DNA of 64,000 nt, from assembly GCF_003573695.1 (NCBI RefSeq), contig NC_039368.1, positions 78,320,374-78,384,373 on the forward strand, read 5' to 3'. The notes below the pieces were generated by a model that did no database searches, had not been told where the DNA came from, and saw only the letters and a list, made by a program, of their open reading frames with translations. This DNA is from Papaver somniferum. Its lineage: Eukaryota; Streptophyta; Magnoliopsida; Ranunculales; Papaveraceae. Within the stretch, counting starts at the first letter, position 1, and each line of letters starts with the position of its first letter. Shown piece by piece: positions 21,746 through 33,200 of the stretch. The position numbers and the translations under genes were made by a program.

Positions 21746-23557
21746 AGCTAAAAAGGCTTTCTTATGGACATTCAGCTTACGCTTTCTTGTACAAAGATCT
21801 TTAAGGAACTTGGCATAAGCAGGCATTTGCCTAATTGCTTCTAATAATGGAATGTTGATGTTCACCTGCTTAAATATTTCCATTATCTCATTGAAAATCG
21901 ACTCCTTCTTTGTTGGGGCTAACAACTAGGGGAACGGGGCTCTGGGAGCAAAGCCGGGCTCATCAGGACCCCCATTGGTCTCTTTGGAGACTCTATCAAT
22001 CTTCTCATTTTCTGGCTCATAAGGGTGAACTACAGCATGTTCACTATCAGGCATGGCAACCTTATTATCAACTTTCTTTCCACTCCTAAGGGTTGTAATA
22101 GAGTTCACATGATTGTACGATTTCTCTGCTTTAGGATTGGGTTGAGTTTGACTAGGAAACTTACCTTTTTCCCTCAAAGACTCATTTATATGACTAACCT
22201 GGGTTTTCAATTCGGAAATAGCCTGAGAGTTAGCCTGACCTATTCTCTTATTTTCTTCTATACCTTGAGCAACAGATTGCTGAAACTGCATAGTGTTACG
22301 AGTTAACAAAGAAAGAGACTCTTCTAAACTCATAATCTTCTTATCCGAAGGGTTCTGAAACTGTTCCGGGGCTGAAGGATTCTTAGGATAGCCAAAACCT
22401 GGGGGAGTTTGAGAGTTACTAGACTGACCTTGATTCTGGCCCTTAGACCAAGAAAGGTTGGGATGGTTTCTCCAGCCAGGGTTATAGGTTTCTGAATAAG
22501 GGTCAAACTTCTGACGGTTATCGAATCTAGTGTTGTTATAAAGAGCATTGGCTTGCTCTTCAACAGTATGGTCTTCCCAAAAAGGCTCTATTCTACCACT
22601 AGTACCACTAGAATGTCCTAATTCCAACGCTTATAACCTTTTGGCTATGGATGCTATTTTAGCATATGACTCATAGGATCCTTCTACCCTATTGACATTT
22701 CCTATACTTAGAAGAATTTTTTTCTGGGGTTCCCTATTATTTTTCCATTGTTGGGTCTTATTGGCGATTTCATTCAAAAATGTCATCGCCTCATCAACAG
22801 TTTTATTCTCAAACCCACCTGTGCATAAGGACTCAACCATGGTCGTTGTTGAATAGTCTAAACCCTCGTAGAGGATATGAACTAACCTAACCTTCTCTAA
22901 ACCATGATGAGGACATTGAGAAATTAAGTCATTGAACCTTTCTAAATACCTATATAAAGATTCTCCCTCTTGTTGAGCAAAAGTACAAATTTGTGTCCTA
23001 ATAGACGATGTTTTGTGCCTTGGGAAAAACTTATGTATAAAGGCAGATGTAAGTTGTTCATAGGTTTCAATTGACTCAGAATCCAAACTATACAGCCAAG
23101 ATTTGACTTTATCTTTTAAGGAAATGGGGAATAACCTAAGTTTCAGTGCATAATCACTGAGGTTTTTAATTTTCAGAGTACTACATATTTCCTCAAATTC
23201 CCTAACATGAAAATAGGGATTCTCATTCTCTTTTCCTAAAAAGATTGGGAGCATCTGTAAAGTCCCAGGTTTGAGTTCATAATTTGCCTCGGTTTCAGCT
23301 AACTTGATACAAGACGGACGAGAGGTCCTAGTTGGGTTCAATAAAGCTTTTAAAGTTGCCATTTCTGGCACTACCAAAGGACTAGGAGAAATTTCTTCAC
23401 AAAGACGCAGATTCTCAAAACTGAAGTTTCCAAAAACAGGGCTCTCAAAAGAACAATCTTCGAGCTCCCTGCTTATATCATAAGAACTACTAGGTTTTTC
23501 GCTAATCAATCGACCTAGAGTATCTCTTTTCCAAGCCCTATTAACAAAATCGGGCAT
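21653..23557 (-). pseudogene. LTR2 gag (two in-frame stops)
   Basis: One frame from 23557 (MPDFVNRAWKRDTLGRL) to about 21750, broken by TAA at 22631 and TAG at 21926. The retrotransposon gag capsid region is at residues about 100-270: PFHVREFEEIC-like start, LRLFPISLKDKVKSWLYSL, FPRHKTSSIRTQICTFAQQ, SLYRYLERFNDLISQCPHHG. After the first stop comes a Gly/Asn/Pro-rich linker (YNPGWRNHPNLSW) and a heptad segment (SLEESLSLLTRNTMQFQQS). After the second stop is KVNINIPLLEAIRQMPAYAKFLKDL, typical of the gag-protease junction in Athila-like elements. It is followed by a frameshift into protease. Confidence 0.8.
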
Positions 23558-24405
23558 ACACTAAAAAAATCAAAAAAGAAATAAAAATCCTAACAGGAAG
23601 GTTCTAGCAATCACACAGCAGGCTAACTCGACTTTACCACAGCAAACCTAGAGATTTCTAGCAAACAACAAGCATGATGGCTCACTTAGATTGTTTCTAG
23701 ACTAGCTTCTATATCTCGAAAGGGAATTCGTTACAATTTAAGCAAACCCCCCTGGAATCAATCCGAGTCAAAGTAAGTTGAATCGAGGCGAGGGAAGCTC
23801 AGTGGAGCTTTGATACCCAAGGCCTCACCGCAGTACAAGGCGGCGCAATCACGCATTCAACTCACAGAAACCGTCATGAACTTCGAAGTATGCTAAAAGA
23901 ATAACCAATATCCTTCGAAATTTTTTCCTAACAAGCTCGATACCCTATAGGTCTCTTTCTAATCAGATTTTAAAGCTTGGGTTCGCGTTAGGTTTTGTTC
24001 TCCTAAAGCGGGCAAGAAGGGAGCGGTGATGAAATCCGAACCCTTATCTTGTTTAGGCCAGGACTTGCCCTTTACTAGGAAAATAAAGACAGTCCAAATT
24101 CGTCCTCAATCAATGATCACCTTAAGGAATACAGTAACTCGCTTACAGGAGATTCGCAAGTGTTTCGATTGGACTTACCTCCCGTACCAGACGGGTGATG
24201 AACCGTTGTCGTCGACTCGGGCCACGAATCCTATGCCGTGTGCGAACCCGAGGGGCCGAGGTGATATTGTAATCACCGTCCTTCCCTGCACACAGTTTGT
24301 ATTTAACTACCCTTCCGTAGGGTTTAAAAAAAAATAATAGTAAAGTCCAAGAGTCCAGTCCAAAGTCCAAATAAAGTAATGTGCAAAAGAAAAAGAAAAA
24401 TACCC

Positions 24406-24456
<51 letters not shown>

Positions 24457-24649
24457 CTCTCTTTTTTTTTCTCTCTTTTCTATATATAAAACAAAAAAAA
24501 TTCCTCTTTCGCTCCTTTCGCTTTAAGCTTTTCCTTCCAAGGTCCTTAGTACTCCACTCCGAACCTGCAAATCAAAGAAAAAAGAAACGTAAAAAGAAAA
24601 AATAAAATAATAAACTTAAAAAAAAGAATTCTACCTAAGCATAGGTCCG
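23558..24649 (-). other. LTR2 5' leader
   Basis: Noncoding leader homologous to those of LTR1 and LTR5, with the perfect hairpin AAGCTC-CACT-GAGCTT (23820-23805, minus). It also has the GGCCCGAGTCGAC block at about 24230-24210 and an (AT)n tract. Confidence 0.6.
24410..24453. repeat. (AT)n microsatellite
   Basis: About 22 AT units inside the LTR2 leader; absent from the LTR1 and LTR5 leaders, so it expanded in this lineage. Confidence 0.95.
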
Positions 24650-24669
24650 CGTCGGCGGCGCCAAAAATT
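24650..24669 (-). promoter_or_regulatory. LTR2 primer-binding site (tRNA-Asp-like)
   Basis: On the minus strand AATTTTTGGCGCCGCCGACG follows the 5' LTR end at 24670; the same as LTR1. Confidence 0.8.
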
Positions 24670-26163
24670 TGATGTTTTTTCAAAAGTTGTTGTAGATTGT
24701 GGTAAAAGGGGTTCTTTTCGAACTTGTGAAGGTAACTCTTTTTTTTTTTTAGATTTAATAAAAATAAAGCAAATTAATTTTCAAAGAGTGATGTCAAGAT
24801 TTAAAATGGACTAAGGCTCCGGATTCACTATTACTTCAAGTTGATTGGTTACAAAATTATTTCATAATTATTATCTAGCTCTTTTTCCATTAAATCACTT
24901 ATTAATCTATAAGGTGTCCAAATATTAAATTGTAATCCTTAAGCATGATTTATCAAAGAATTAGTTCTAAGCATAAAACATCAAACTGATTCACAACTAA
25001 TTAAGAAAACCATTTTTATCTCTTTTTTTTATTGATCCAAGTGAATTAAATAAAATAAATAATTAAGAAATTATAAAAAGAATTTACCAATCAAACATGA
25101 GTGAATAGCTCCTCCGTCGCCTCAGTCACCAGGTATTTTATCCGCTCATCATGTTGGAAAACCTCTCAAAATATTTCATTGATGCTCAAAAGTGTTTTAC
25201 AATGAAGAGAAAGACAAGAAAATGATATAAAACAGGATTCTGCGACCCACAGAAGGCGTCCAGAGTCAACGACAAAGCCGAAGTGCTGTTTTCGTTGGGA
25301 AACTACGACCCACAGAAGACAGTCGATGTCACTGTTGATAAACGACTGTCCCTGTGAGTATTATGTTCTTCGTGTTCTTCCTTGCACCAGCAGCAAGCTT
25401 CTCTTCTCTGCATGATTTTCTTTTGATTCTCTCGACTCCTAAACTTTCCCCAAGACTCCCCAAACCTTCCCAATGACCGATACTTGTATTTATAGTGTTT
25501 TGGAGAAAGAAATCCGACCATTGATTGCGTATATTTTCTCTTTAATTCGATTATTCTTTGCTGCCCAAAAATGAGAATATTTACCATTTATAGAATTTCC
25601 ACACGTTAACTCGCTCCCAAAACGCTCCAAATTAGTTTCTTCATGCCTCAGAAGCTTTCCCCCACCTCCACATCACTCCATGCACAGCACAAACACACTT
25701 GAGCTCGTGTTCAGTGTGTGTTTCTCTGTTTTGAGTTTGGTGAATCGAACCGAGAATTCCAGCCTAAATTGATCGATTCTGACACCCATACTGTGTTCCT
25801 TAAGCTATATCACATCTTCCTACCAAGTTTGAGCCATTGAATCGCACCACAACACCTTCATTTTGTCGATTGAAATTCTGCCAGTTGATGAACCAATTTT
25901 CCCGCCAATTTTATTTTTTCAAATCGTGAAGAAGGTGTCCCCTTAGCAAACAGTGATGTCCCCTTAGTAATTAGGTTACCCCTTATCCAAAAGTGAGAGT
26001 CCGAATAACACTTGTCCTCCGGGTGCCAAAATCAACTTTTCGAGCCGAATTTTCCAAAAATGTTTATTTCCTAAAAATACATTAAAACACAATATTAGTA
26101 CAAAAATAGAGTTCCAACAATACGGACATTGAGGACAAATTAGACATAAAAATGTATCTATCA
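24670..26163 (-). repeat. LTR2 5' LTR
   Basis: 1494 bp, about 99% identical by eye to 17710-19203. Its tip hairpin has lost pairing (gacaTaaaaatgtAtc on plus) through two changes. Confidence 0.92.
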
Positions 26164-26168
26164 AGTCT

Positions 26169-27642
26169 CCATGTTTGTTTCCCAGGATCTTATTAACTGA
26201 ATGGAGAATGCCTTCACCCTCACATGGATGCCTACACCATATTGATAGTCTCCTAGGTATGAGGCCATATCCTGATTAACAGCTGAAACAACAATTTTCG
26301 AGCACAAATGCCTCCAGATTGTTCCCACGGCTATCGTTCTGACAATCCTATCTGGTTTCAACAATGGATTCAAGGGAGCGCTTGCGACGTATTCTCCTAG
26401 CTCAGTAGGGTAAGCACCAGCAAGCCATAAATTCACAACCCCTGCCATTGAATTCAGCAACTCATCTGCCACAGCTGCAGCGGTTCCTCCAAGAACATCA
26501 AGCAAATATTGAGCTCGTAATCTATCCCGTGCACATGAAGTACCTTTAGGAAAACTCTGAATTGCCTTAAGTACTGCTTTTGCATCTGTGGTGATTGCTG
26601 GCATTAGGATGTTTCTGACAGAGTGCAGCGTAAGTCTCTGCAGTATCCAGGTCGATGCCATTAGAGGACAGTATTCTGATTGCGGCAGTGTATTGTCCGT
26701 AGATAATTTTCTTTTGACAGGCTTCGATGTTGGTCTTGTTTTTAGGTTTACTGTGCCTTTTGGGAATAACATTGTTGTCCTGCGTTTGTTTTGAAGCTTG
26801 CATTATCTTATTGGTCAGGGTGAGACATCCATTGGGTTATTTCCACTCCAAAATAGCCTGGTTAATTGCTGCCGCCTGTAGCTTCTTTCGATTACCAGAC
26901 CTGGACTCAAGATTGCTCTTGGGTGTATATAGGTTGAGTATACAGACTGGAAGGAGGAGTAATTGGATCCATGCATTCAAATCAGAAGGGTGTGTGATAA
27001 CTCTATCCAAGGCGGCTTTGAGAGTTCTGGAGAAGGTTAGCCGACATGATGGTGGGATTGATGCAACAGTAGTGATTCTGTCTTGAAAAACCTGGTTAAG
27101 CAGTTCTAGGGATAAACCTGAAGGATGAATTATATCGTTAGCTACAGCAGCATTCTCTATGTCCTCCATGGGGTTGACTGTAACTTCTGCTTGAGGTTTG
27201 GTCACACTATGTATAAGGAAGTCAACACCAATGCCATTAAATGGCCGTGCGATTGTATCAGTGTCATGTTTGCAGGATCTAGTCCATGCATTAGAACGCA
27301 TACACTCTATGCACAACCACATCTGTAAATGGTGTAAAGTATCTTTCCAGACAACAAATGTTTGAGCATCGTTGTAGATACTGTCTATGCATATGTCTTT
27401 CTTAGCCGCTGTGGGGTAATGTTGGTCAAACAAATGCCTGAAAATTGAACTCCTGACAAATCCTCTCCCTCCAACTCCATCACTGCAACCATCATATCTT
27501 CTGAATGGACAATGGAAGTATTTACCATGGGAAGTAGATGCGTGTATATGTTGGTGTTGTGATGATGGGTTTTGGGACAATGGTGGGTGAGAAGATGGGG
27601 TAGGGTTCTGGGAGGAGGATGCAATTGGTATACATGTTTCAT
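26169..27642 (-). pseudogene. Copy 2 N-terminal region and RT fingers
   Basis: Minus frame 27580-26837 holds HCPFRRYDGCSDGVGGRG, RHLFDQHY (C2H2-like finger C-x7-C-x16-H-x4-H), MWLCIECMRSNAWTRSC, and SCRLTFSRTLKAALDRV. A stop at about 26834 (a Glu position in copy 1) and a frameshift precede 26772-26169 with SFPKGTSCARDRLRAQYLL and IAVGTIWRHLCSK. The Ser/Pro/Gln-rich leader extends upstream of 27580 in the same frame (ASSSQNPTPSSHPPLSQNPS), so the start is not fixed. The right edge at 26164-26168 is the AGTCT target duplication. Confidence 0.7.
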
Positions 27643-28504
27643 AAGCAGAGAGTTCGTCGAAGGTTCATGCTTTTGTCCCCCACTATTTATGTTTTCTTTT
27701 TACCTTTTATAAATAAATTCTCCTCGAGAGTTTGTCGAGAAATAAAATAAATTTAGCCATCCATACTAGATTGGTATGAGTTTTCTACGCACCATGTGCG
27801 GTGTGGTTTGGATAGTTAAAAGGTGGTTTTACTCAATTTTACCAAGTTGTAATCAAAATTTGACACGTTGTGACAGTGCTTCATGGGTTAATCTAGCTAG
27901 CTCTGTCTGGATTTGGTTTTATTTGAAGAAATAATGCAGGTCTATGTATTGGTGCTTGATTTGGTGGCCTGGGAGTGCAACACATTATCTTGTAAAGTAA
28001 TCGTGAATGGGTTTTCTTATCTTTTCTTTTTTTAAAAATTTATTCTTATGCTCTTATTCTAAGGCTGTAATAGTCAATTTTTTCTACTGGACAAATATCT
28101 TGGGTAGTAAGGACTAGATGGATGAGGAGGATTAAAGGTTTTACTAGATGCATAATATTTATAGCAAATACCAAGGTGTTGTAATTTCTCTAAAATATAC
28201 ATAAGTCAAGAGGATAAAAATCTATGGTTCTTGGCTACATTTGGACGAAAATTGGGTGAATAGTGTGGTGGAAATTGGGTTTCCGCCAAACTAAATTGTG
28301 TAGATTGATTTGATTGAAATTGTGTGGTTTAAGATGTAAAAAGGCAAAGGAAATAAAATAATACTGAAAACTGGGTTTCCGTACACAACTTATACTCACT
28401 AGCTAAGCCACTACTTACCAGTACTACATATCTGTAATGCTCCATAACATCGCTTAGCTCTTGGCAGAAATGAAACGAAACTTCTCTAGATTTCATCCAG
28501 AGAC
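27643..28504. other. Intergenic, no gene seen
   Basis: AT-rich sequence upstream of copy 2, perhaps including its promoter. No ORF, repeat or RNA gene is supported. Confidence 0.5.
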
Positions 28505-28509
28505 GAAAC

Positions 28510-30946
28510 TGAAAATGCTGGAGTTTAACAACCACACCAAACAATTCGTTTGGCAATCTAAGAGGACTTACTCCAATACACTTTCTAGAGAATCAATTAG
28601 ACAATCAGACTCAATATCGAATAAAATATATCAAAGAGTTTAATATCTCTAACTATTAATTAAATCCGCAATCAGCAAATAGAAATCTGCTAGCCTGATT
28701 GAATAAGAGGAGTAACTTGAACGGTACCAAAGATCAATGTTCAAGTGTCAATCAATGTAAATCAACAACCTAAGGTTGGATATTATAATTGATTGATCTT
28801 AACGCACAACCTGCGATATTTCAATTATATAACAAAATATAATGCAGAAAAGAAATAATACAGACACCAGAATTTTGTTAACGAGGAAACCGCAAATGCA
28901 GAAAAACCCCGGGACGTAGTCCAGATTGAATACCACACTGTATTAAGCCTCTAAAGACACAAGCCTACTACCAATTAACTTTGGACTGGACTGTAGTTGA
29001 ATCCTAATCAATTTCATACTGATTCAAGGTACAGTTGCGCTCCTTACATCTCTGATCCCACCAGGATACTACGCACTTGATTCCCTCATTTGATCTCACC
29101 CACAACCAAGAGTTTCTGCGATCCAAACACTTGATAGACAAATCTGTCTCACATAGAAAAGTCTATAGGATTGAATAAATATGTCTCCCACAGAAATACC
29201 CAAGAGTCTTTGTTCCTTCTTTTGATAAATCAATGTGAACAAGAACCAATTGATAAAATAGACTTATATTTCCGAAGAACAGCGAAACAATTTATTGTGG
29301 AATCACAAACGATGAGACGAAGTGTTTGTGATTGCTTTTCTATCTTGCCTTGCCTATCGGAGATATAAAATCTCGAGCCAATTATTTCAATTGTACTCAA
29401 CACGATAGAAACAGCAAGATCCGATCACGCAACTACAAAGATAATAGTTGGGTATGGCTTCATAATCCCAATGAAGTCTTCAAGTCGTTAACCTATAGGG
29501 TCTTGAGAAGAAACCTAAGGTTAAAGGAGAATCTACTCTAGTTATGCAACTAGTAACACACATGAGGTGTGGGGATTAGGTTTCCCAGTTGATAGAGTTC
29601 TCTTTTATACATTTTTCAAATCAGGGTTTGCAATCCAAGTTACCTTGGTAACAAAGCATTCAATATTCACCGTTAGATGAAAAACCTGATTCAACTAAGC
29701 TAATATCTTTCAACCGTTAGATTGAACTTAGCTTGTTACACACAAATGAAATGTACCCTCATTTAGGTTTATGTAACCGTACCTAAACGTGTACACCAGG
29801 TTGGTTCACAAAATAGTTAATCGAGGTTAGCCATAAGATTACTCTCATATCAAACTTATTCATATTAACCATAACTAGATCAAATGACTCAAATGAAACT
29901 AGTTAAAGAGTTGTTCAATTTTTTAGAAAACACAATTGAAACCAAATCGGTTTGATTTAACTTGAGTCAGTCATGGACATTATATCCACGGTTTGCAAAG
30001 ATTGCATTCCTTATGATTTAAATGTTTAAGTCCATGAACTGACCGATTTGACAAAGTAACCAGCTTAAGTATGCGTACTTAGGCAACCGGTTTTGAGTTT
30101 GTAAAGTTTCCAAACTCAGCAGAAATTTTATGTTCGAAAACTTCATCTAGTATGCATACGGGTACGCATACTTAAGGTGACTAGTTAAGAGTTTGTCAAA
30201 AACCAAACTCAGCAGAAATTCTCGGTTCAAGAAATTCCGCCAGTATGCGTACGGGTACGCATACTTAACCTGTCTTCTTCACTAATTTCGTATACACACT
30301 TATGCATACTCTTGGCTTCCGGTTTATATATTTATACATTAATATGCGAACACACTATATATGCATATATCCAAAGATGGTTACATCATCAACTATTTAT
30401 TTCAATCATTGAAACATTCTTTATAATGACAATAGCCGTTTTCACACACTATTAGCATCAAAAAGCAATTTTCAAGATATTGAAATAATCATTAAAATGT
30501 ATCACAAAAACCATGTAAAATGTTACTCAGCAATTTTCTCATGATATAAGATGAACTTGGTCGAAGCGAAAGCTTACCAACACATATTTCGAGAAATATG
30601 TAAACGAGATATACTCATCTCGAATCTCAAATGTGTATAGGAAAAACTATATCGTAACACGACTTATGTCTCAATATAGGAGATAGTAGAAATAGACTTT
30701 CCAAGTGATAGATAAGTTCAAGTCTCCACATACCTTTTGTCGAAGAAGTTCCACAAGCTCCCTTTAGGATTTCTTCGTCTTCAAGAGATGAACGTCGAGA
30801 GATCTAAGCTCAACTACACTATCTATGTCCTAGTCCGAGACACCTATAAATAGGCTAGAAATCAAGACTTATAGTTTTGATCACTAACATTGACAAACAT
30901 GCTTGAGATAACAACCATGCGAGTTCGACCGAGCAATGCTCTAACA
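28510..30946 (-). mobile_element. Solo LTR, 2437 bp
   Basis: The plus strand starts TGAAAATGCTGGAG at 28510 and ends GCAATGCTCTAACA at 30946, flanked by GAAAC at 28505-28509 and 30947-30951. There is no internal region and no second LTR, so the pair recombined. On the minus strand it starts TGTTAGAGCATTGCTCGG. The family matches 1-1989. A superfamily cannot be proved without an internal region; the long LTR and style suggest Ty1/copia. ORFs inside (28461, 29171, 29332) are not supported as genes. Confidence 0.9.
30060..30264. repeat. Repeats with a 22-bp palindrome inside the solo LTR
   Basis: A unit of about 93 bp, with an AAACTCAGCAGAAATT block and then a palindrome, occurs twice, plus a partial first copy near 30068. 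The palindrome has arms GTATGCGTAC and GTACGCATAC around GG: perfect at 30243-30264 and with one mismatch at 30150-30171. Confidence 0.8.
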
Positions 30947-30951
30947 GAAAC

Positions 30952-32299
30952 CACAATGCTTTCTCTTAGGTATGCTTTTGGAAATGAATTTCTCAGCCGA
31001 GTTCACTGATTATTAGATGGGTGATATGGTGGTTTATGATGGGAGAGTACTAGTTTTCAGTAGGATAGAATTTGAATTTTTTTTTATTATAAATATTTTG
31101 TTATAATTTTCTTTTTCTCTAGGGTGTGATGTAAATAGTTTTATCTTATTTTTTTTTGTATTTTTTGCTCACTTAATTTGGCCTTGGATGTCTGGGCCAT
31201 ACTTTTTGGTAAATGTTTTATTTATTTATTTTCGAAAAGAAAAAAAACCTTACAAAAGAAAAAAGAAACCCAAACTCTTAGAGTTATTTCACAACTACTC
31301 ATTTTAATGATATCCACTCAATTAATAAGCATTTGCGACACCGAATAACCAGGGAATGTATCATCTGTTGCATACATCTATTTCAATAAGCTCATCAGTA
31401 GTTTTACCCCTTTCATTGTGCATCCAATTAAGAACGCTTGCATAAGAAGTCATTTCTTCTCAAATAATTCACGTAAAGTCGTCTTTTTTTCCTTTTTACC
31501 TAAACCAAAATGCATCTCATATTTAATTTTGGTAATGCATTCACAACTTATAGAGCATTTTGCTCGTAAAACGCTTTACTTTTTTGGTGACCACTGCTTG
31601 AAAGGTCTCTTTTGATGACACATTTGGTATGGCGCAACCATCATTTGGTTCAGAATTATTCACATCATTTATTATGAACTCCATAATTTCTTCATCTATA
31701 GGAGATCCCATAACTTCATCGTATTCTTATTTAGATAGTTCAAAAAATGTTCGATGTCCATCATATATTTCTATAGTGTAAATTGCAAACAACATTATTT
31801 AATAAAAACAAGAACAAAAAAAAATAAAAAAAAACTCTATAAATGAATAAGTATTCATTTATCGATAAATACAAATCTTACTAAACGAATATTATTTCTT
31901 TCTTCCGGAGAGTGCTATGCATTTATCGAGGTTATTATAATAACGAAAAGCATCAAACAACCAATTCTTTTACGTCTGCCAAATAAAGTAGCTAGTGTAT
32001 TTTCCCACACATAAGGCATGTCCTCTTACAAAATCATCCTAGAACATATCAACAACAAGTGTGATATTATTGTTAGTAGCAAGTAGTTACGATTAGGTTC
32101 ATACAAAAGCACGATTAACTAGTTTAAAGTCTTTTTTGGGATCAATAAGCACTAGTATAGTATCGTTGGTGGGAAACTACATTGTTAACTAGTTATATTT
32201 TTTTATACTTGTTTAAATGAAATCATAGTTATCTTTAATATACATTTTTCCACGGTTCTTCCCTTATAATATATATAAGACCATTATAGAACTTTGAAA
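30952..32299. other. No supported gene
   Basis: AT-rich. On the minus strand 31790-31620 reads as protein-like (DEVMGSPIDEEIMEFIINDV), but with stops and no family I recognise; it may be a transposon relic. Confidence 0.35.
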
Positions 32300-33200
32300 A
32301 TTTAGATATAATAGATTCAAGTGATTCACAATATATTGATAAGTTGAAGTGTTAACTGACTATGATCCGTGGACAAATTTGTAGTGGAATCAAGTCATCG
32401 TGCAGGTTGTTACTCACAAGATTAATGTGATTGTCTGTGTTTAAGAAGATTATTTGGTACTTTTGATTATTTATATGATTATCTGCCAGACTTAATTGAC
32501 TACGACTTTGAAAATTTATTCATTTTGATAAATGTAGATCTTGTATATCCGCATGTTGTTTGATTTTCAAAGTAATCCTTTTAACCAAGTGGATTATTTG
32601 GGTAATCATAAATCTTGATTGATCTTGATCAAGGAGTTTCGGTCTAATTTATCTTGGTGATTTCAACGTTTCAGATCTTAAATGAAAGATCCTTGACTCT
32701 GACTATATCATTCAATCTTTGATTGTGATTTCTCTTGAGTTAGTATCAAGCACATTCGTCTTTTAATTGTTTAATAGACGTCCTAAAATAAATATTAGTC
32801 GGACCAATTGAGAGAATGGTAGCGATAATTTTCACGACGGATTATTGAGAGACTCTTGATAGTGGATTTGTTAAAGGGTTCATGTACGTTGGTCAAATTA
32901 GTTGGCACATGGATACTAAGGAAACTAAGTAATTATTAATTATTTATTTGGTCTCAACTACACGAGTTTGCGAGTAGCAGTTGTGTAGCGGTTTAGTTCT
33001 GAGAGTATTCAAAACTGGACTAGGTCTTAGGTTATTTTATGTTATGAGGTTTTCCTTGTTAACAAAATATCATGTGTCTTGCTTTACTTATTTCCGTATG
33101 ATAATTGTTATTGTTATGAATAAAGTATAAGTATTTGAATATCGAATATACCTTGAGAAATCATTGATCTATTCCATCTCAAATAAGATCATACCATCAT
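32300..33200 (+). mobile_element. Decayed LTR relic related to the solo LTR family, opposite orientation
   Basis: The stretch 33010-33110 (actaggtcttagg, gaggttttccttgttaacaaaat, atgtgtcttgc) parallels the minus strand of the solo LTR at 28930-28840 (TTTCCTCGTTAACAAAAT, GTGTCTGTATTA). The phrase gcagttgtgtagcgg at 32979 also occurs. The boundaries are not visible. Confidence 0.5.

Larger units (their letters stand above)
17710..26163 (-). mobile_element. LTR2: gag-protease LTR retrotransposon lacking RT and integrase
   Basis: Both LTRs are 1494 bp (24670-26163 is the 5' LTR, 17710-19203 the 3' LTR) and differ at only about 14 sites plus two T-run length changes by eye, about 1%. It is therefore younger than LTR1. 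AGTCT flanks it at 17705-17709 and 26164-26168. The internal 5.5 kb encodes gag and an aspartic protease, then runs into the structured 3' region with no RT, RNase H or integrase. Two in-frame stops and one frameshift in such a young copy suggest it moved using proteins supplied elsewhere. It is inserted in copy 2 of the non-LTR element. Confidence 0.92.
8639..27642 (-). mobile_element. Non-LTR retrotransposon copy 2, split by two LTR retrotransposons
   Basis: The element lies in four stretches: tail and C terminus 8639-9984, RT palm 17172-17704, and RT fingers plus N-terminal region 26169-27642, separated by LTR elements at 9990-17166 and 17710-26163. Removing both LTR elements and one target duplication each rejoins the RT frame at ...RSRVD/NKTIGL and ...NKILGNKHG/MLLIDFSNAF as in copy 1. 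Stops and frameshifts occur at positions mostly different from copy 1, so the copies decayed independently. Its (ATT)n tail at 8639-8664 abuts the presumed 5' side of copy 1. Confidence 0.75.

Noticed and set aside
31418..31615. 65-codon ORF as a small gene
   Set aside because: AT-rich chance frame; the opposite strand reads more protein-like but has stops.
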